Positions 32,987 to 42,375 of a DNA stretch of 64,000 nucleotides are shown here, piece by piece. This DNA comes from CAUZIB01 sp963578805 (lineage in GTDB: Bacteria > Acidobacteriota > Vicinamibacteria > Vicinamibacterales > UBA8438). The position numbers were made by a program, and so were the translations under genes. How positions within the stretch are numbered: the stretch's first letter is position 1; each line of letters starts with the position of its first letter. The notes under the pieces were generated by a model that worked only from the letters and a program-made list of their open reading frames with translations, did no database searches and was not told the origin of the DNA. The stretch is taken from NCBI GenBank assembly GCA_963578805.1, contig CAUZDY010000002.1, forward strand, positions 62,001 to 126,000. The letters are read 5' to 3'.

Positions 32987-34117
32987 ATGTCACTCCGCCT
33001 GAGTCGAATCACGCTCCGTGAGATACGTCTGGCACTCCGCGAACCGTTCGAAATTTCGTCCGGCGTTACAACCGACAGACGTATCCTCCTCCTGGAACTC
33101 GAAGATGTCGACGGGATCAAAACGTGGAGCGAGTGCGTCGCCGGGGAGAGGCCCAATTTCTCGGCAGAAACGATTGATACGGCATGGCTGGCTATCGCTG
33201 ACTGGCTGGCACCACGCGTGCTGACTGGAAGCGTGCCGCATCCGTCGGCGCTCAGTGAGAAGCTCGGCACCAATATCCGAGGCCATCGCATGGCGCGGGC
33301 GGCACTCGAGATGGGAGGATGGGCCCTGTGGGCCACCCGCGAGTCACTCAGTCTGTCACGCGCCATCGGTGGAACACGGCGGGCCATTGCCACAGGTATT
33401 TCCCTCGGCATTCAACAGACACCGACGGCACTCGTCGACAAGAGTCTCGCCGCTATCGAGGCGGGGTATAAGAGGATCAAAATCAAGATCCGTCCTGGAG
33501 CTGACATTGAGTACATCGCCGCGGTTCGGGAGGGTCTGGGAACGGATGCCCCAGTAATGGCTGATGCCAACAGTGCCTACACACTCCGGCACGCTGATCA
33601 TCTCGCGGAGCTCGACCCCTTCAACCTAATGATGATCGAACAGCCGCTCGCACATGATGACCTGCGACGTCATGCGCAGCTCCAGGACCGTCTCGACACA
33701 CCCATCTGTCTGGATGAGTCGATTACGGGCCTCGACCGGATGGAAGACATGCTGGCCCTGGGCAGCGGTCGAATTGTCAACATCAAGGCGGGGCGGGTGG
33801 GAGGCTTCCTGCCGGCAAAGGCGGTGCACGACCTGTGTCAACACCAAGGAGTGCCGGTATGGTGCGGTGGAATGCTTGAGAGCGGTATTGGTCGCGCCTA
33901 CAACGTCGCCCTAGCATCGCTTCCCAACTTCACCCTTCCAGGGGACGTCAGTCCCAGTGCCCGCTATTGGGAACAAGATATCATCAGCCCAGAATGGACC
34001 ATGGATGCGGATGGAATGGTGACGGTTCCGGCTGAAGAGTCGGGTCTTGGGATTCGGGTCGATATCGACCGCGTGGATGATTTAACCGAGCGCTCAAAGA
34101 CGCTGCGACGCGTCTAA
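32987..34117 (+). CDS. o-Succinylbenzoate synthase / N-acylamino acid racemase (MenC family)
   Basis: 376 residues, enolase superfamily. N-terminal capping domain (1-~130) and barrel. Catalytic KxK is in RIKIKI (Lys165, Lys167); metal ligands Asp193 (MADANSAY), Glu218 (MIEQPL) and Asp243 (LDESI); second acid-base Lys267 in VNIKAGRVGG. All active-site residues of OSBS/NSAR enzymes are intact. The family splits into menaquinone OSBS and N-succinylamino acid racemases (NSAR); the immediate GNAT partner and the lack of any other men gene here favour NSAR, which together with an acyltransferase and a deacylase converts D- to L-amino acids. No M20-type deacylase is in the window. Stop-to-start spacing to the GNAT gene is 2 bases. 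Confidence 0.9.
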   Translation: MSLRLSRITLREIRLALREPFEISSGVTTDRRILLLELEDVDGIKTWSECVAGERPNFSAETIDTAWLAIADWLAPRVLTGSVPHPSALSEKLGTNIRGHRMARAALEMGGWALWATRESLSLSRAIGGTRRAIATGISLGIQQTPTALVDKSLAAIEAGYKRIKIKIRPGADIEYIAAVREGLGTDAPVMADANSAYTLRHADHLAELDPFNLMMIEQPLAHDDLRRHAQLQDRLDTPICLDESITGLDRMEDMLALGSGRIVNIKAGRVGGFLPAKAVHDLCQHQGVPVWCGGMLESGIGRAYNVALASLPNFTLPGDVSPSARYWEQDIISPEWTMDADGMVTVPAEESGLGIRVDIDRVDDLTERSKTLRRV

Positions 34118-34184
34118 AAGATGACCGCCCAGCTGCCGCACCGATCCAGCCACGGTGTATCCTGCAGATGCGGTACCCCGTTAT

Positions 34185-35621
34185 ATGGCTCAGCTCTACA
34201 CCCAGGCCGCCAAAGAGAGCGACTTCGATCAGTTCCTTGACGCCTATCCCGAGTATCGCAGCACCGCGGTGCTCGATGAAGTCCGGGCTCTCGACTTTGC
34301 ACGGCTCGACGAGCAGCGGCAGGTCTATCTCGACTATACCGGCGCTGGACTGTACGCGGCGTCACAAATTCAGCGACACCGGGACCTGCTCGCCTCCAGC
34401 ATTTTCGGCAACCCGCATTCGCACCACGCACCTTCCGTCGCATCGACCGACCTGATCGACGCGTGTCGCCGTCGCGTGCTCGCATTCTTCAACGCCTCCC
34501 CAGACGTTTACACGGCGATCTTTACCGCCAATGCCAGCCAAGCCATGAAGCTCGTCGGCGAGGCGTACCCGTTCGAAGCAGGAGACCAGCTGCTGTTGAC
34601 GTTTGACAATCATAATTCGGTCAACGGAATCCGTGAATTTGACCGGGCCCGCGGCGCGGACACCCGTTACGTGCCGATCCTTCCGCCCGACCTAGTGGCG
34701 GACCCGTCGACCGTGGAACGTCATCTGCGCGACCGTGTTCCAGAGCGTCACAATCTCTTCGCCTACCCGGCGCAATCCAATTTTTCTGGGGTGCATCACC
34801 CACTGGACTGGATTGAGCAAGCGCAGTCGTTTGGCTGGCACGTACTGCTCGACGCGGCAGCCTTCGTGTCCACGAATCGGCTCGACCTGAGTCGATGGCA
34901 GCCCGATTACGTCGCATTGTCGTTCTACAAGATGTTCGGTCACCCGACAGGGGTTGGCGTCTTGCTCGCTCGGCGGGACGCGCTCGAGACGCTGCATCGA
35001 CCGTGGTTCTCTGGAGGCACGATTGACGTCGCCTCGGTTCAGGGCGATCGACATTTCATGTCGAGCGGTCCACACGCGTTTGAAGATGGCACCGTTGACT
35101 ATCTCAATATTCCTGCGGTCGAGTTCGGACTCGACCTCCTCGAATCGGTGACGATGTCAGTTATTCATAAGCGAGTTCGATGCTTAACCGCGTGGCTCCT
35201 CGACCAGCTCCAGTCACTCCGCCACCCAAACGGTCAGCGTGTCGTTCGGTTGTATGGTCCGGTCACGCCCGAGGGACGTGGTGGCACCGTAGCGTTCAAT
35301 CTTTGTGACTCTGATGGGACGGTGATTGACCACCGGAGCGTCGACCTCAGGGCATCTCAGCAGAACATTGCCCTCCGTACTGGATGTTTCTGTAATCCGG
35401 GAGCGGGAGAAGTAGCGTTCGGTCTCTCGGAGGATGAACTGAAGCGCTGCTTCCTGAGCGCGGATGGCCGGATGGACCGCGACGACCTGATGCGTTGCAT
35501 CGACGCCGAAAGCGGTGGGGCGGTGCGAATCTCGTTTGGTCTGGTCTCGAACTTCTCCGACGCTTACTCGTTTCTCACATTCGTCCGGGGGTTCATCTCG
35601 GCCGGTCGCGTGTTATCCTGA
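34185..35621 (+). CDS. Aminotransferase class V-fold PLP enzyme, molybdenum-cofactor sulfurase-like
   Basis: 478 residues from the ATG at 34185 (a GTG ten codons upstream is possible). Class V fold: VYLDYTGAGLYAASQIQRH, NPHSHHAPSV, IFTANASQAMKLVGE, DNHNSVNGIREF, and the PLP lysine in LSFYKMFGHPTG. The stretch IALRTGCFCNPGAGEVAFGL carries the Cys pair of Mo-cofactor sulfurases (RTGCFCNPGAC), which act as persulfide carriers to sulfurate the Mo atom of xanthine-dehydrogenase-type enzymes. The C-terminal MOSC domain of eukaryotic MOCOS is absent, as in bacterial stand-alone NifS-like forms. It lies 67 bases after the racemase and 29 bases before an M14 peptidase. Biological partner not seen; a general desulfurase is possible. 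Confidence 0.85.
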   Translation: MAQLYTQAAKESDFDQFLDAYPEYRSTAVLDEVRALDFARLDEQRQVYLDYTGAGLYAASQIQRHRDLLASSIFGNPHSHHAPSVASTDLIDACRRRVLAFFNASPDVYTAIFTANASQAMKLVGEAYPFEAGDQLLLTFDNHNSVNGIREFDRARGADTRYVPILPPDLVADPSTVERHLRDRVPERHNLFAYPAQSNFSGVHHPLDWIEQAQSFGWHVLLDAAAFVSTNRLDLSRWQPDYVALSFYKMFGHPTGVGVLLARRDALETLHRPWFSGGTIDVASVQGDRHFMSSGPHAFEDGTVDYLNIPAVEFGLDLLESVTMSVIHKRVRCLTAWLLDQLQSLRHPNGQRVVRLYGPVTPEGRGGTVAFNLCDSDGTVIDHRSVDLRASQQNIALRTGCFCNPGAGEVAFGLSEDELKRCFLSADGRMDRDDLMRCIDAESGGAVRISFGLVSNFSDAYSFLTFVRGFISAGRVLS

Positions 35622-35650
35622 ATATTTCTAGCTATTTTGGAATAGTCTCC

Positions 35651-38371
35651 ATGATCCTTCTCGACCGCCACCGCGTGGCGGCACCACCGCCTCGTGCGAG
35701 CATCTTCCTCGCGACGCTTGCCATTGTCTTCGCGTCGTCCTCAGGTGCCTTAGCTCAATCGATTCAGCCACCGACCGAGTTCTTCGGATTCCAGATCGGG
35801 ACCGATGGCGAGCTTGCACGTTATCCGAAAGTGCTCGAGTATCTGCAACATCTCGCCGACCGCTCCGACCGGATCGATCTTGAGCACCGCGGAACCACGA
35901 CCAACGGGCATCCGTATGTGCTCGCAAAGTTCAGCTCGCCGTCAAACCTCGATCGTTTGGATCGTCTGATCGAGATCAATCATCAACTTTCGGACCCCCG
36001 TCTCATCACCGACGACAAAGCAGCGGACCTGACCCGTGAGGGTGTGCCGTTCTACTTTCTCTACGCGACCATTCACTCGACCGAGGTCGGCAACGGTCAA
36101 ACCATCATCACAATCGCTCATCGTCTCGCGACAGAGGACTCAGCCGAGATCAACGAAATCTTGGACAACGCCGTCCTTTTGCTGGTGCCGTCACAGAACC
36201 CCGATGGGCAGATGCTAGTTGTGGATCACTGGTACGCCACGAAGAACACCCGGTACGATCGTGTCTACCCGGACCTCTATCATCGCTATACCGGACACGA
36301 TAACAACCGCGACTGGTTTATGTTCACGCAAAAGGAAACGCGGATGTCGGTTGACATCCACACCGAGTATCGACCTCAACTGACCCACGATATGCACCAG
36401 ATGGGGTCCGGCGGGGCACGCATCTTCGTTCCGCCTTTCAGTGATCCGCACGACCCCAACATCCACCCACTCTTACTCGAAGGTCAGGAGCAGATTGGAG
36501 CGGCGATGTCTTCGGCCCTGCTTGCGGCAGGGAAGAAGGGTGTCATCCACAACGACCAGTACGACCTCTGGACCCCGGCACGTCAGTACATGATGTACCA
36601 CGGGCAGCCACGTATTTTGACCGAGATCGCGAGCGCACGACTGGCGGACCCGATAGTAAATCCCGCGGGGATCAATCGGCCGTTCGGGCCGCAACAGCCG
36701 AGTTGGAACTTTCCGGTGCCGTATGACTCGGGAGTCTGGCGATTGAGCGACATTGTGGAATACGGCGAGATCGCACTGTTTGCCGCACTCGATCAGGTCG
36801 CAAAAGAGAAGACTCAGTGGCTCGAAAACTTCTATCGCGTCCACAAGGATTGGGTCGAGCGAGAGGAGGCACCGTACGCCTTTGTGATACCAGCTGACCA
36901 GCCTGACCCTTTCGAAACATACGAGATGCTTGAGATTCTCGATCGTGGTCAGGTCGAGATTTACCAGGCGCGCTCGGCGTTCTCGGCTGGTGGCGCCACG
37001 TATCCTGCAGGTTCCTGGGTAATCGACTTGGCCCAGCCATATGGCGCGTTTGCCAAGACGATGCTTGAGCGCCAGGTCTACCCCGACCTTCGCTACTACC
37101 CTGGCGGGCCACCGATTCCACCATACGATGTCACGGCCCAAACACTTGGCCTGCTGATGGGCGTCAACGTCTATCAGATCGACGAGCCAATCAGCGCCGA
37201 CCTCGAGCTTCTCGATGAGATCGTTCCGCGCATCACCCCGATGCCCGAGCGGCCAAGCTGGGCCTACGTGATTTCGCCAACCTCGAACGCAGGGTTCAAG
37301 GCGACCACCCAGCTGCTAGACGCAGGCGTTCCTGTTTTTCGCGCAGCCGAGACGGTGACCGCCGCGGACCGGGCGATGGCCCCGGGAGCCTGGATCGTGC
37401 CACCAGGAGAAACGGCCAGACAAATCCTGGAACGTAACACAGCAGAAACCGGCCTCGTCGTGTCGGCCCTTGATCGGGCACCAGAGGTGACAGGTTTTCG
37501 GCTCAAGGACTCGACGCGGGTGGGTCTCTGGCGAGCCGCAGACAACATACCAGGTGGCTGGATGATGTGGCTCTTCGAGCAATACGGTCTCACCCACAAG
37601 GTGATCTCCTCGGTTGATTTCAAAGACGACCTCTCCGATCTCTACGATGTCATCGTGCTCCCGTCCGGGACCACCATGACCCGCATCGTAGAGGGGCTCA
37701 GTCCGCGGCGCCACGACGAGTCGTGGCGCTGGGCCTACGGTGTTGGACCGGAGGGCTGGCAGAAGCTTCGGCAATGGGTCCACGATGGCGGGACCCTGGT
37801 AGCACTCGGGAGCGCTGTCGAAACCTCGCGAGAACTGCTGGACCTTCCGATCGAGCCGGCACTGCCGCTGCGCGGACCTGGACGGCCGGTCACCACGAAC
37901 GTCAGACGGCCGGTCACAGAGCAAGCGGAACGCCCGGCGCACGACGAATCGGCAAACCCCGCCCGGGTCGTCAAACCGGCGTCGATCTTTTACTGCCCAG
38001 GCTCGCTACTCAAGCAAGAGCACAATCCACACCATCCGATCGGCTTCGGCATGCCGGAGCGCTGGCCGGTCTTCTTTCGCTTTGACCAGGCCTACAACAT
38101 GAGACCGAGCGTGGATATCTCAGCCGATGTCGTGTCGAGATACCCGGACGAGGAAGATATGGCCGCGAGTGGATGGGTGCTCGGTGACGAGTTTCTCCGC
38201 AACCGCGCTAACGTCATCTCGTTCGCCGTGGGCGAGGGAACAGTGGTGACCATGGGAAGCCAGATCGCGTTTCGCACCCAGCCGCGGGCGACATTCAAGC
38301 TGCTCTTCAACGCGATCTTCCATGGGCCGTCGACCCCCCTCGATGCCACGCAGCTTGCACAACTTAAGTAG
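35651..38371 (+). CDS. M14 family zinc carboxypeptidase, secreted, large
   Basis: 906 residues from the ATG at 35651; the frame is open into the preceding gene but this start gives a signal peptide (ASIFLATLAIVFASSSGALAQ). The peptidase domain (~40-430) has the zinc His-x-x-Glu in IHSTEVGNGQT (His142, Glu145), the third ligand His in THDMHQMGS and the catalytic Glu in ILTEIASARL. The rest (~430-906) is an extension with a possible Rossmann-like glutamine-amidotransferase-like fold (LYDVIVLPSGTTMTRIVEG, LRQWVHDGGTLVALGS), common in Acidobacterial M14 proteins. Likely a periplasmic or outer-membrane peptidase for peptide scavenging. Last gene of a plus-strand run with GNAT, racemase and the class V enzyme. 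Confidence 0.92.
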   Translation: MILLDRHRVAAPPPRASIFLATLAIVFASSSGALAQSIQPPTEFFGFQIGTDGELARYPKVLEYLQHLADRSDRIDLEHRGTTTNGHPYVLAKFSSPSNLDRLDRLIEINHQLSDPRLITDDKAADLTREGVPFYFLYATIHSTEVGNGQTIITIAHRLATEDSAEINEILDNAVLLLVPSQNPDGQMLVVDHWYATKNTRYDRVYPDLYHRYTGHDNNRDWFMFTQKETRMSVDIHTEYRPQLTHDMHQMGSGGARIFVPPFSDPHDPNIHPLLLEGQEQIGAAMSSALLAAGKKGVIHNDQYDLWTPARQYMMYHGQPRILTEIASARLADPIVNPAGINRPFGPQQPSWNFPVPYDSGVWRLSDIVEYGEIALFAALDQVAKEKTQWLENFYRVHKDWVEREEAPYAFVIPADQPDPFETYEMLEILDRGQVEIYQARSAFSAGGATYPAGSWVIDLAQPYGAFAKTMLERQVYPDLRYYPGGPPIPPYDVTAQTLGLLMGVNVYQIDEPISADLELLDEIVPRITPMPERPSWAYVISPTSNAGFKATTQLLDAGVPVFRAAETVTAADRAMAPGAWIVPPGETARQILERNTAETGLVVSALDRAPEVTGFRLKDSTRVGLWRAADNIPGGWMMWLFEQYGLTHKVISSVDFKDDLSDLYDVIVLPSGTTMTRIVEGLSPRRHDESWRWAYGVGPEGWQKLRQWVHDGGTLVALGSAVETSRELLDLPIEPALPLRGPGRPVTTNVRRPVTEQAERPAHDESANPARVVKPASIFYCPGSLLKQEHNPHHPIGFGMPERWPVFFRFDQAYNMRPSVDISADVVSRYPDEEDMAASGWVLGDEFLRNRANVISFAVGEGTVVTMGSQIAFRTQPRATFKLLFNAIFHGPSTPLDATQLAQLK

Positions 38372-38437
38372 GAATCGACCCTGACACTGTCGAAGTCTCT
38401 GGTGCAAGCGTCGGGCAAGACCCCAGTGAGCAGAAGT

Positions 38438-40066
38438 TCATCGCTGGACAGTTACTTCCTCAGGCCCGACATCTGGGGATTCCTCTTCGAGCATCAGGCT
38501 TTCAACCACCCCTTCGACTTGCGCGGACGGACCCACCGTCTCGCGCAGCGGGATTTCCTTGAGGAACCACGCGAGGACGAAGCCGAAGAACATCAAAGGC
38601 ACCGACCATCGAAAGACCGCTTGAACCGCGAGTTCGACCGATAAGGCGATACCGGCCGCGACCTGGGGCGGGAGAGCGCGTATCGCGGCGGGGCTATTGA
38701 GAAGGCTGTTCACGTCGCCACCCACCTGGGCGAGCGCCGCCGGAGGAATCAGCTTTGGTAAGTCGGTTTCCAGCCGCGCGTTCATGATCGCCCCGAACGC
38801 GGCGACGCCAAACGACCCACCCATCTGCCGAAAGAATTGGATGGCTGACGTCGCCACACCAAGCTCGCGATGGTCGACGGAGTTCTGGACGACCAGCAAC
38901 GTGACCTGCATCACAGCGCCGATACCAAGACCCAAGACGACCATATAGAGAGAACTGAGGACGAGCGGGGTATCGCTCTGCATCACCGAGAGGAGCGCCA
39001 TACCAACTGTCGCCATCGCCAATCCCCCGATTGGCCATACACGATATCGACCGGTGTGACTGATGATACGGCCTGAACCGACCGAGGCGATGACAATGCC
39101 CGCCGTCAGTGGGAGCAGCACAAGCCCTGAGTTGGTCGCCGAGAGTCCTACCGCCACCTGGAGGAACAGCGGCAAGAAAATCACCGCGCCGAACAACGCC
39201 GCGCCGCTCACAACACCCATCGCCGAGCTGAGGGAAAACATTGCGTTCGCAAACAGACGCATCGGAAGGATCGGTTCCACGGCCGCCCTGGCTTCCCACA
39301 CGACAAAAGCCACCGCCGTCACTGCGCCGGTCAGAGCCAGTCCAGTAATCATCGGTGACGACCACGGGTACTCGGTGCCACCCCACACGAGCAAGAGCAA
39401 TAGACTGGTCACACTGATCACCAGAAGGACCGCACCTTCAACATCGATCCGATGTGAGCGGCGGACTGTCGGCAGATGCAGCACACTAGAGATCACGACC
39501 AGGGCCGCCAACCCGATCGGAAGGTTGATCAGAAACACCCACCGCCACGAGGCGCGGTCGACAAGGAATCCACCAATCAACGGTCCAATAACACTCGCAA
39601 AAGCCCAGACCCCAGCGAGCAGACCGATGTACCTCCCCCGCTGGCGAGGGGATACGACGTCGCCGATAACGGCGAACGTCATCGTCATAAGGCCGGCGGC
39701 ACCCATCCCCTGAATACCTCTGAACGTCACCAGTTGCGGCATCGTTTGTGCCACACCAGCGAGAACAGACCCCGCCAAGAACACCCCAACGGCCGTCTGG
39801 AGGACCGCACGACGCCCATACATATCGCTGAACTTCCCGTAGAGAGGCGTGCAAACCGTGGAACTCAGCAGATACGAGGTAACGACCCAGGAGTAATAAT
39901 CGAGTCCACCCAGCTCCCCGACGATTGTCGGCAACGCGGTGGCCACAATGGTCTGGTCGAGCGCCGCAAGGAACAGACTGGCCATCAGCCCGGCAAAGAT
40001 GACCAAGATTTGGCGGTGGGTGAACGTGACCGGATCGGAACCTTGGTCTACGTCGCTGATGGGCAT
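38438..40066 (-). CDS. MFS transporter, DHA2 (EmrB/QacA) family, 14 membrane segments
   Basis: 542 residues. Motif A-type loop GKFSDMYGRRAVLQ, motif B GIQGMGAAGLM, motif C LAGVWAFASVIGPLIGGFLVD (GIxxGPxxGG), and the TM1 motif D1 LDQTIVATALPTI. The long central loop between TM6 and TM7 and the 14 predicted helices match DHA2 drug/proton antiporters. Typically exports lipophilic drugs or small metabolites; substrate unknown. No TetR-type regulator or membrane-fusion protein is next to it, so it probably does not form a tripartite EmrAB-TolC pump here. It converges with the M14 gene and is 31 bases downstream of fumA on the same strand. Confidence 0.95.
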   Translation of the reverse strand: MPISDVDQGSDPVTFTHRQILVIFAGLMASLFLAALDQTIVATALPTIVGELGGLDYYSWVVTSYLLSSTVCTPLYGKFSDMYGRRAVLQTAVGVFLAGSVLAGVAQTMPQLVTFRGIQGMGAAGLMTMTFAVIGDVVSPRQRGRYIGLLAGVWAFASVIGPLIGGFLVDRASWRWVFLINLPIGLAALVVISSVLHLPTVRRSHRIDVEGAVLLVISVTSLLLLLVWGGTEYPWSSPMITGLALTGAVTAVAFVVWEARAAVEPILPMRLFANAMFSLSSAMGVVSGAALFGAVIFLPLFLQVAVGLSATNSGLVLLPLTAGIVIASVGSGRIISHTGRYRVWPIGGLAMATVGMALLSVMQSDTPLVLSSLYMVVLGLGIGAVMQVTLLVVQNSVDHRELGVATSAIQFFRQMGGSFGVAAFGAIMNARLETDLPKLIPPAALAQVGGDVNSLLNSPAAIRALPPQVAAGIALSVELAVQAVFRWSVPLMFFGFVLAWFLKEIPLRETVGPSAQVEGVVESLMLEEESPDVGPEEVTVQR

Positions 40067-40096
40067 CGAATTGGGCTTTAAGGATCAGGCCCCGGC

Positions 40097-41740
40097 TCAC
40101 GACCTGAGCAACGTTGCCGGCTTCGTGTCCATCAACTGGGTATAGAAATCGTTACCTTTGTCATCGGTCACGATGAACGCTGGAAAGTCCTTGACCTGAA
40201 TTTTCCAGATGGCTTCCATGCCCAGCTCTGGATATTCGAGCACTTCGACGTTCGTGATGCTGTGGTCCGCCAGCCGCGCCGCGGGACCACCGATCGAGCC
40301 CAGATAGAAGCCACCGTGCCGGGCGCAAGCGTCGGTCACTTGGCGAGAGCGGTTACCTTTGGCCAGCATCACCATGCTGCCACCATGTGACTGAAACAGC
40401 TCGACGTAGGAATCCATGCGACCGGCGGTCGTCGGCCCGAACGATCCGGACGCACGCCCCTCCGGCTTCTTGGCTGGCCCAGCGTAGTAGACCATGTGGT
40501 CCTTGAAATACACTGGAAGATCTTGGCCTTGGTCCAGACGCTCCTTTAGCTTCGCATGCGCGATGTCCCGTGCCACCACCATCGTGCCGTTCAATGACAG
40601 CCTCGTGGCGACCGGATACTTAGTGAGCTCGGCCAGGATCTCTTTCATCGGACGGTCAAGGTCCAGTCGGACATACTCGCCCTCTAGCTCGTCCTCCGTC
40701 ACGTCCGGCAGATACTTCGCAGGATTCTCTTCAAGCTGTTCCAGAAACACACCGTCGCGTGTAATCTTGGCAAGCGCTTGGCGGTCGGCCGAACAGGAGA
40801 CACCAAGACCAACGGGACACGACGCTCCGTGCCGAGGCAGGCGGATGACCCGTGCGTCATGGGCAAAGTACTTCCCTCCGAATTGAGCGCCGACACCGAT
40901 CTGTTCGGCGATCCTCAACACCTGCTGTTCCATCTCGAGATCTCGAAATGCGCGACCCTGCTCGTTCCCACTGGTTGGCAGACGGTCGAGATACTTGGTG
41001 CTGGCGAGCTTCACGGTCTTGAGTGTGAGCTCCGCCGATGTACCTCCCACAACCAGTGCAAGATGATACGGTGGGCACGCCGATGTCCCGATCGTCTTGA
41101 GTTGTGCTTCGACGAAGGCCAAGAGTGAGGCAGGATTGAGTAGTGCCTTGGTCTCCTGGTACAGAAACGTCTTGTTGGCCGAACCGCCACCTTTGGCGAT
41201 GAAGAGTAACTCGTACTCGTCGCCGGGTTCGGCGTAAATCTCCACCTGCGCGGGCAGGTTCGAGCCGGTGTTCTTCTCCACGTACATATCGAGCGGCGCC
41301 AGCTGCGAGTACCGGAGGTTGCGCAGCTCGTATGCGTCAAACACACCGTGCGAAATCGCCTCGGCGTCATCACCGTCGGTAAGCACACGCTCACCCTTGT
41401 GTCCCATCACGATCGCGGTTCCGGTGTCCTGGCACCCTGGAAGCACCCGACCGGCTGCGATGTTGGCATTTCGCAGCAGCTCCATCGCTACGAATTTGTC
41501 ATTTGGCGACGACTCCGGATCGTCCACGACCTTGCGGAGCTGCCCGAGATGCGCGGGACGAAGAAGATGTGCGATGTCGTCAAAGGCTTGACGAGAGACC
41601 TCGCGAAGTACGTCCGGGTCAACCTGAAGGAATTCACGGCCGTCGACCGTGACGACCGACACGCCGTCGGTTGCCAGCTGGCGATAGGGGGTTTTGTCGG
41701 TGCCAAGTTCGAAAATCGGTTGATATCGGTATTTGGTCAT
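40097..41740 (-). CDS. Fumarate hydratase class I (iron-sulfur)
   Basis: 547 residues from the ATG at 41740; a GTG 5 codons upstream is possible. Very like E. coli FumA/FumB in length. Converts fumarate to malate with a [4Fe-4S] cluster. N-terminal (alpha) domain: GCQDTGTAIVMG with one cluster Cys, KGGGSANKTFL, IGTSACPPYHLALVVGGTSAE with the second Cys; third Cys in GLGVSCSADRQA. C-terminal (beta) domain: ARDIAHAKLKERLDQGQDLP, YYAGPAKKPEGRASGSFGPTTA, VMLAKGNRSRQVTDAC. It is followed by the MFS gene on the same strand and preceded by a TrmH-family gene. Confidence 0.95.
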   Translation of the reverse strand: MTKYRYQPIFELGTDKTPYRQLATDGVSVVTVDGREFLQVDPDVLREVSRQAFDDIAHLLRPAHLGQLRKVVDDPESSPNDKFVAMELLRNANIAAGRVLPGCQDTGTAIVMGHKGERVLTDGDDAEAISHGVFDAYELRNLRYSQLAPLDMYVEKNTGSNLPAQVEIYAEPGDEYELLFIAKGGGSANKTFLYQETKALLNPASLLAFVEAQLKTIGTSACPPYHLALVVGGTSAELTLKTVKLASTKYLDRLPTSGNEQGRAFRDLEMEQQVLRIAEQIGVGAQFGGKYFAHDARVIRLPRHGASCPVGLGVSCSADRQALAKITRDGVFLEQLEENPAKYLPDVTEDELEGEYVRLDLDRPMKEILAELTKYPVATRLSLNGTMVVARDIAHAKLKERLDQGQDLPVYFKDHMVYYAGPAKKPEGRASGSFGPTTAGRMDSYVELFQSHGGSMVMLAKGNRSRQVTDACARHGGFYLGSIGGPAARLADHSITNVEVLEYPELGMEAIWKIQVKDFPAFIVTDDKGNDFYTQLMDTKPATLLRS

Positions 41741-41820
41741 GAGTCTTGCTACCACCGTCGAGCCAACGTATTACCGAATTTTACTGTAGAACCATGATGG
41801 GCCACCGGGTCGTCTGTGGG

Positions 41821-42369
41821 TCACAGGTCTCGAAACTTACGCAACAGCTCGTAGAGCACGACACCGCCGGCCGTCGCAATGTTGAGGGAATGCTTGATCC
41901 CTCGCATCGGAAGTCGAACATACGTATCGCAGCGCGCCAAGAGATCCGGAGGAAGCCCATCGACCTCGTTCCCGAAGAGCACCGCGACTGGAAACCTGGG
42001 GCGCCAATCGAATAGATCCACCGAGTGCACGCAGGTCTCGATGGCAACGATCTCGCTATCCTGGCTGCGCACCTGGTCAAGATACGATACCAAGTCTGGG
42101 CATACCTCCCAGGCAACGTGATCTTCTGAACCCAACGCGGTCTTGCTGATCTCGCGATGCGGTGGCTGACCGCTGATGCCCGAGAGGCAGATCCGCTCAA
42201 GTCCCACAGCATCTGCCGTCCGAAAGAAGGCACCCACGTTGTAGAGACTCCGTACGTCGTGGAGAATCACTCGGACCGGTAGCGTCCCCACGTCGGCATA
42301 CAACTCCGCCAGTTGCGTCGCGGAGAAGGGAAGACGTTCCTCCGATTGCGGCTTCGACCTATTCGTCAA
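41821..42369 (-). CDS. TrmH/SpoU family RNA 2'-O-methyltransferase
   Basis: 182 residues, the compact SPOUT catalytic domain. Motif 1 RSLYNVGAFFRTADAVG, motif 2 VAVLFGNEVDGLPPDLL, motif 3 LPMRGIKHSLNIATAGGVVL all present; the knotted fold binds SAM and the Arg/Asn/Ser residues in motifs 1 and 3 catalyse transfer. It lacks the N-terminal L30e-like extension of TrmB-type rRNA enzymes, so it is closer to the TrmL/TrmH group acting on tRNA. Six bases separate its start from the stop of the upstream DUF5916 gene; the fumA start lies 81 bases downstream. Confidence 0.9.
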   Translation of the reverse strand: MTNRSKPQSEERLPFSATQLAELYADVGTLPVRVILHDVRSLYNVGAFFRTADAVGLERICLSGISGQPPHREISKTALGSEDHVAWEVCPDLVSYLDQVRSQDSEIVAIETCVHSVDLFDWRPRFPVAVLFGNEVDGLPPDLLARCDTYVRLPMRGIKHSLNIATAGGVVLYELLRKFRDL

Positions 42370-42375
42370 CAGGCG

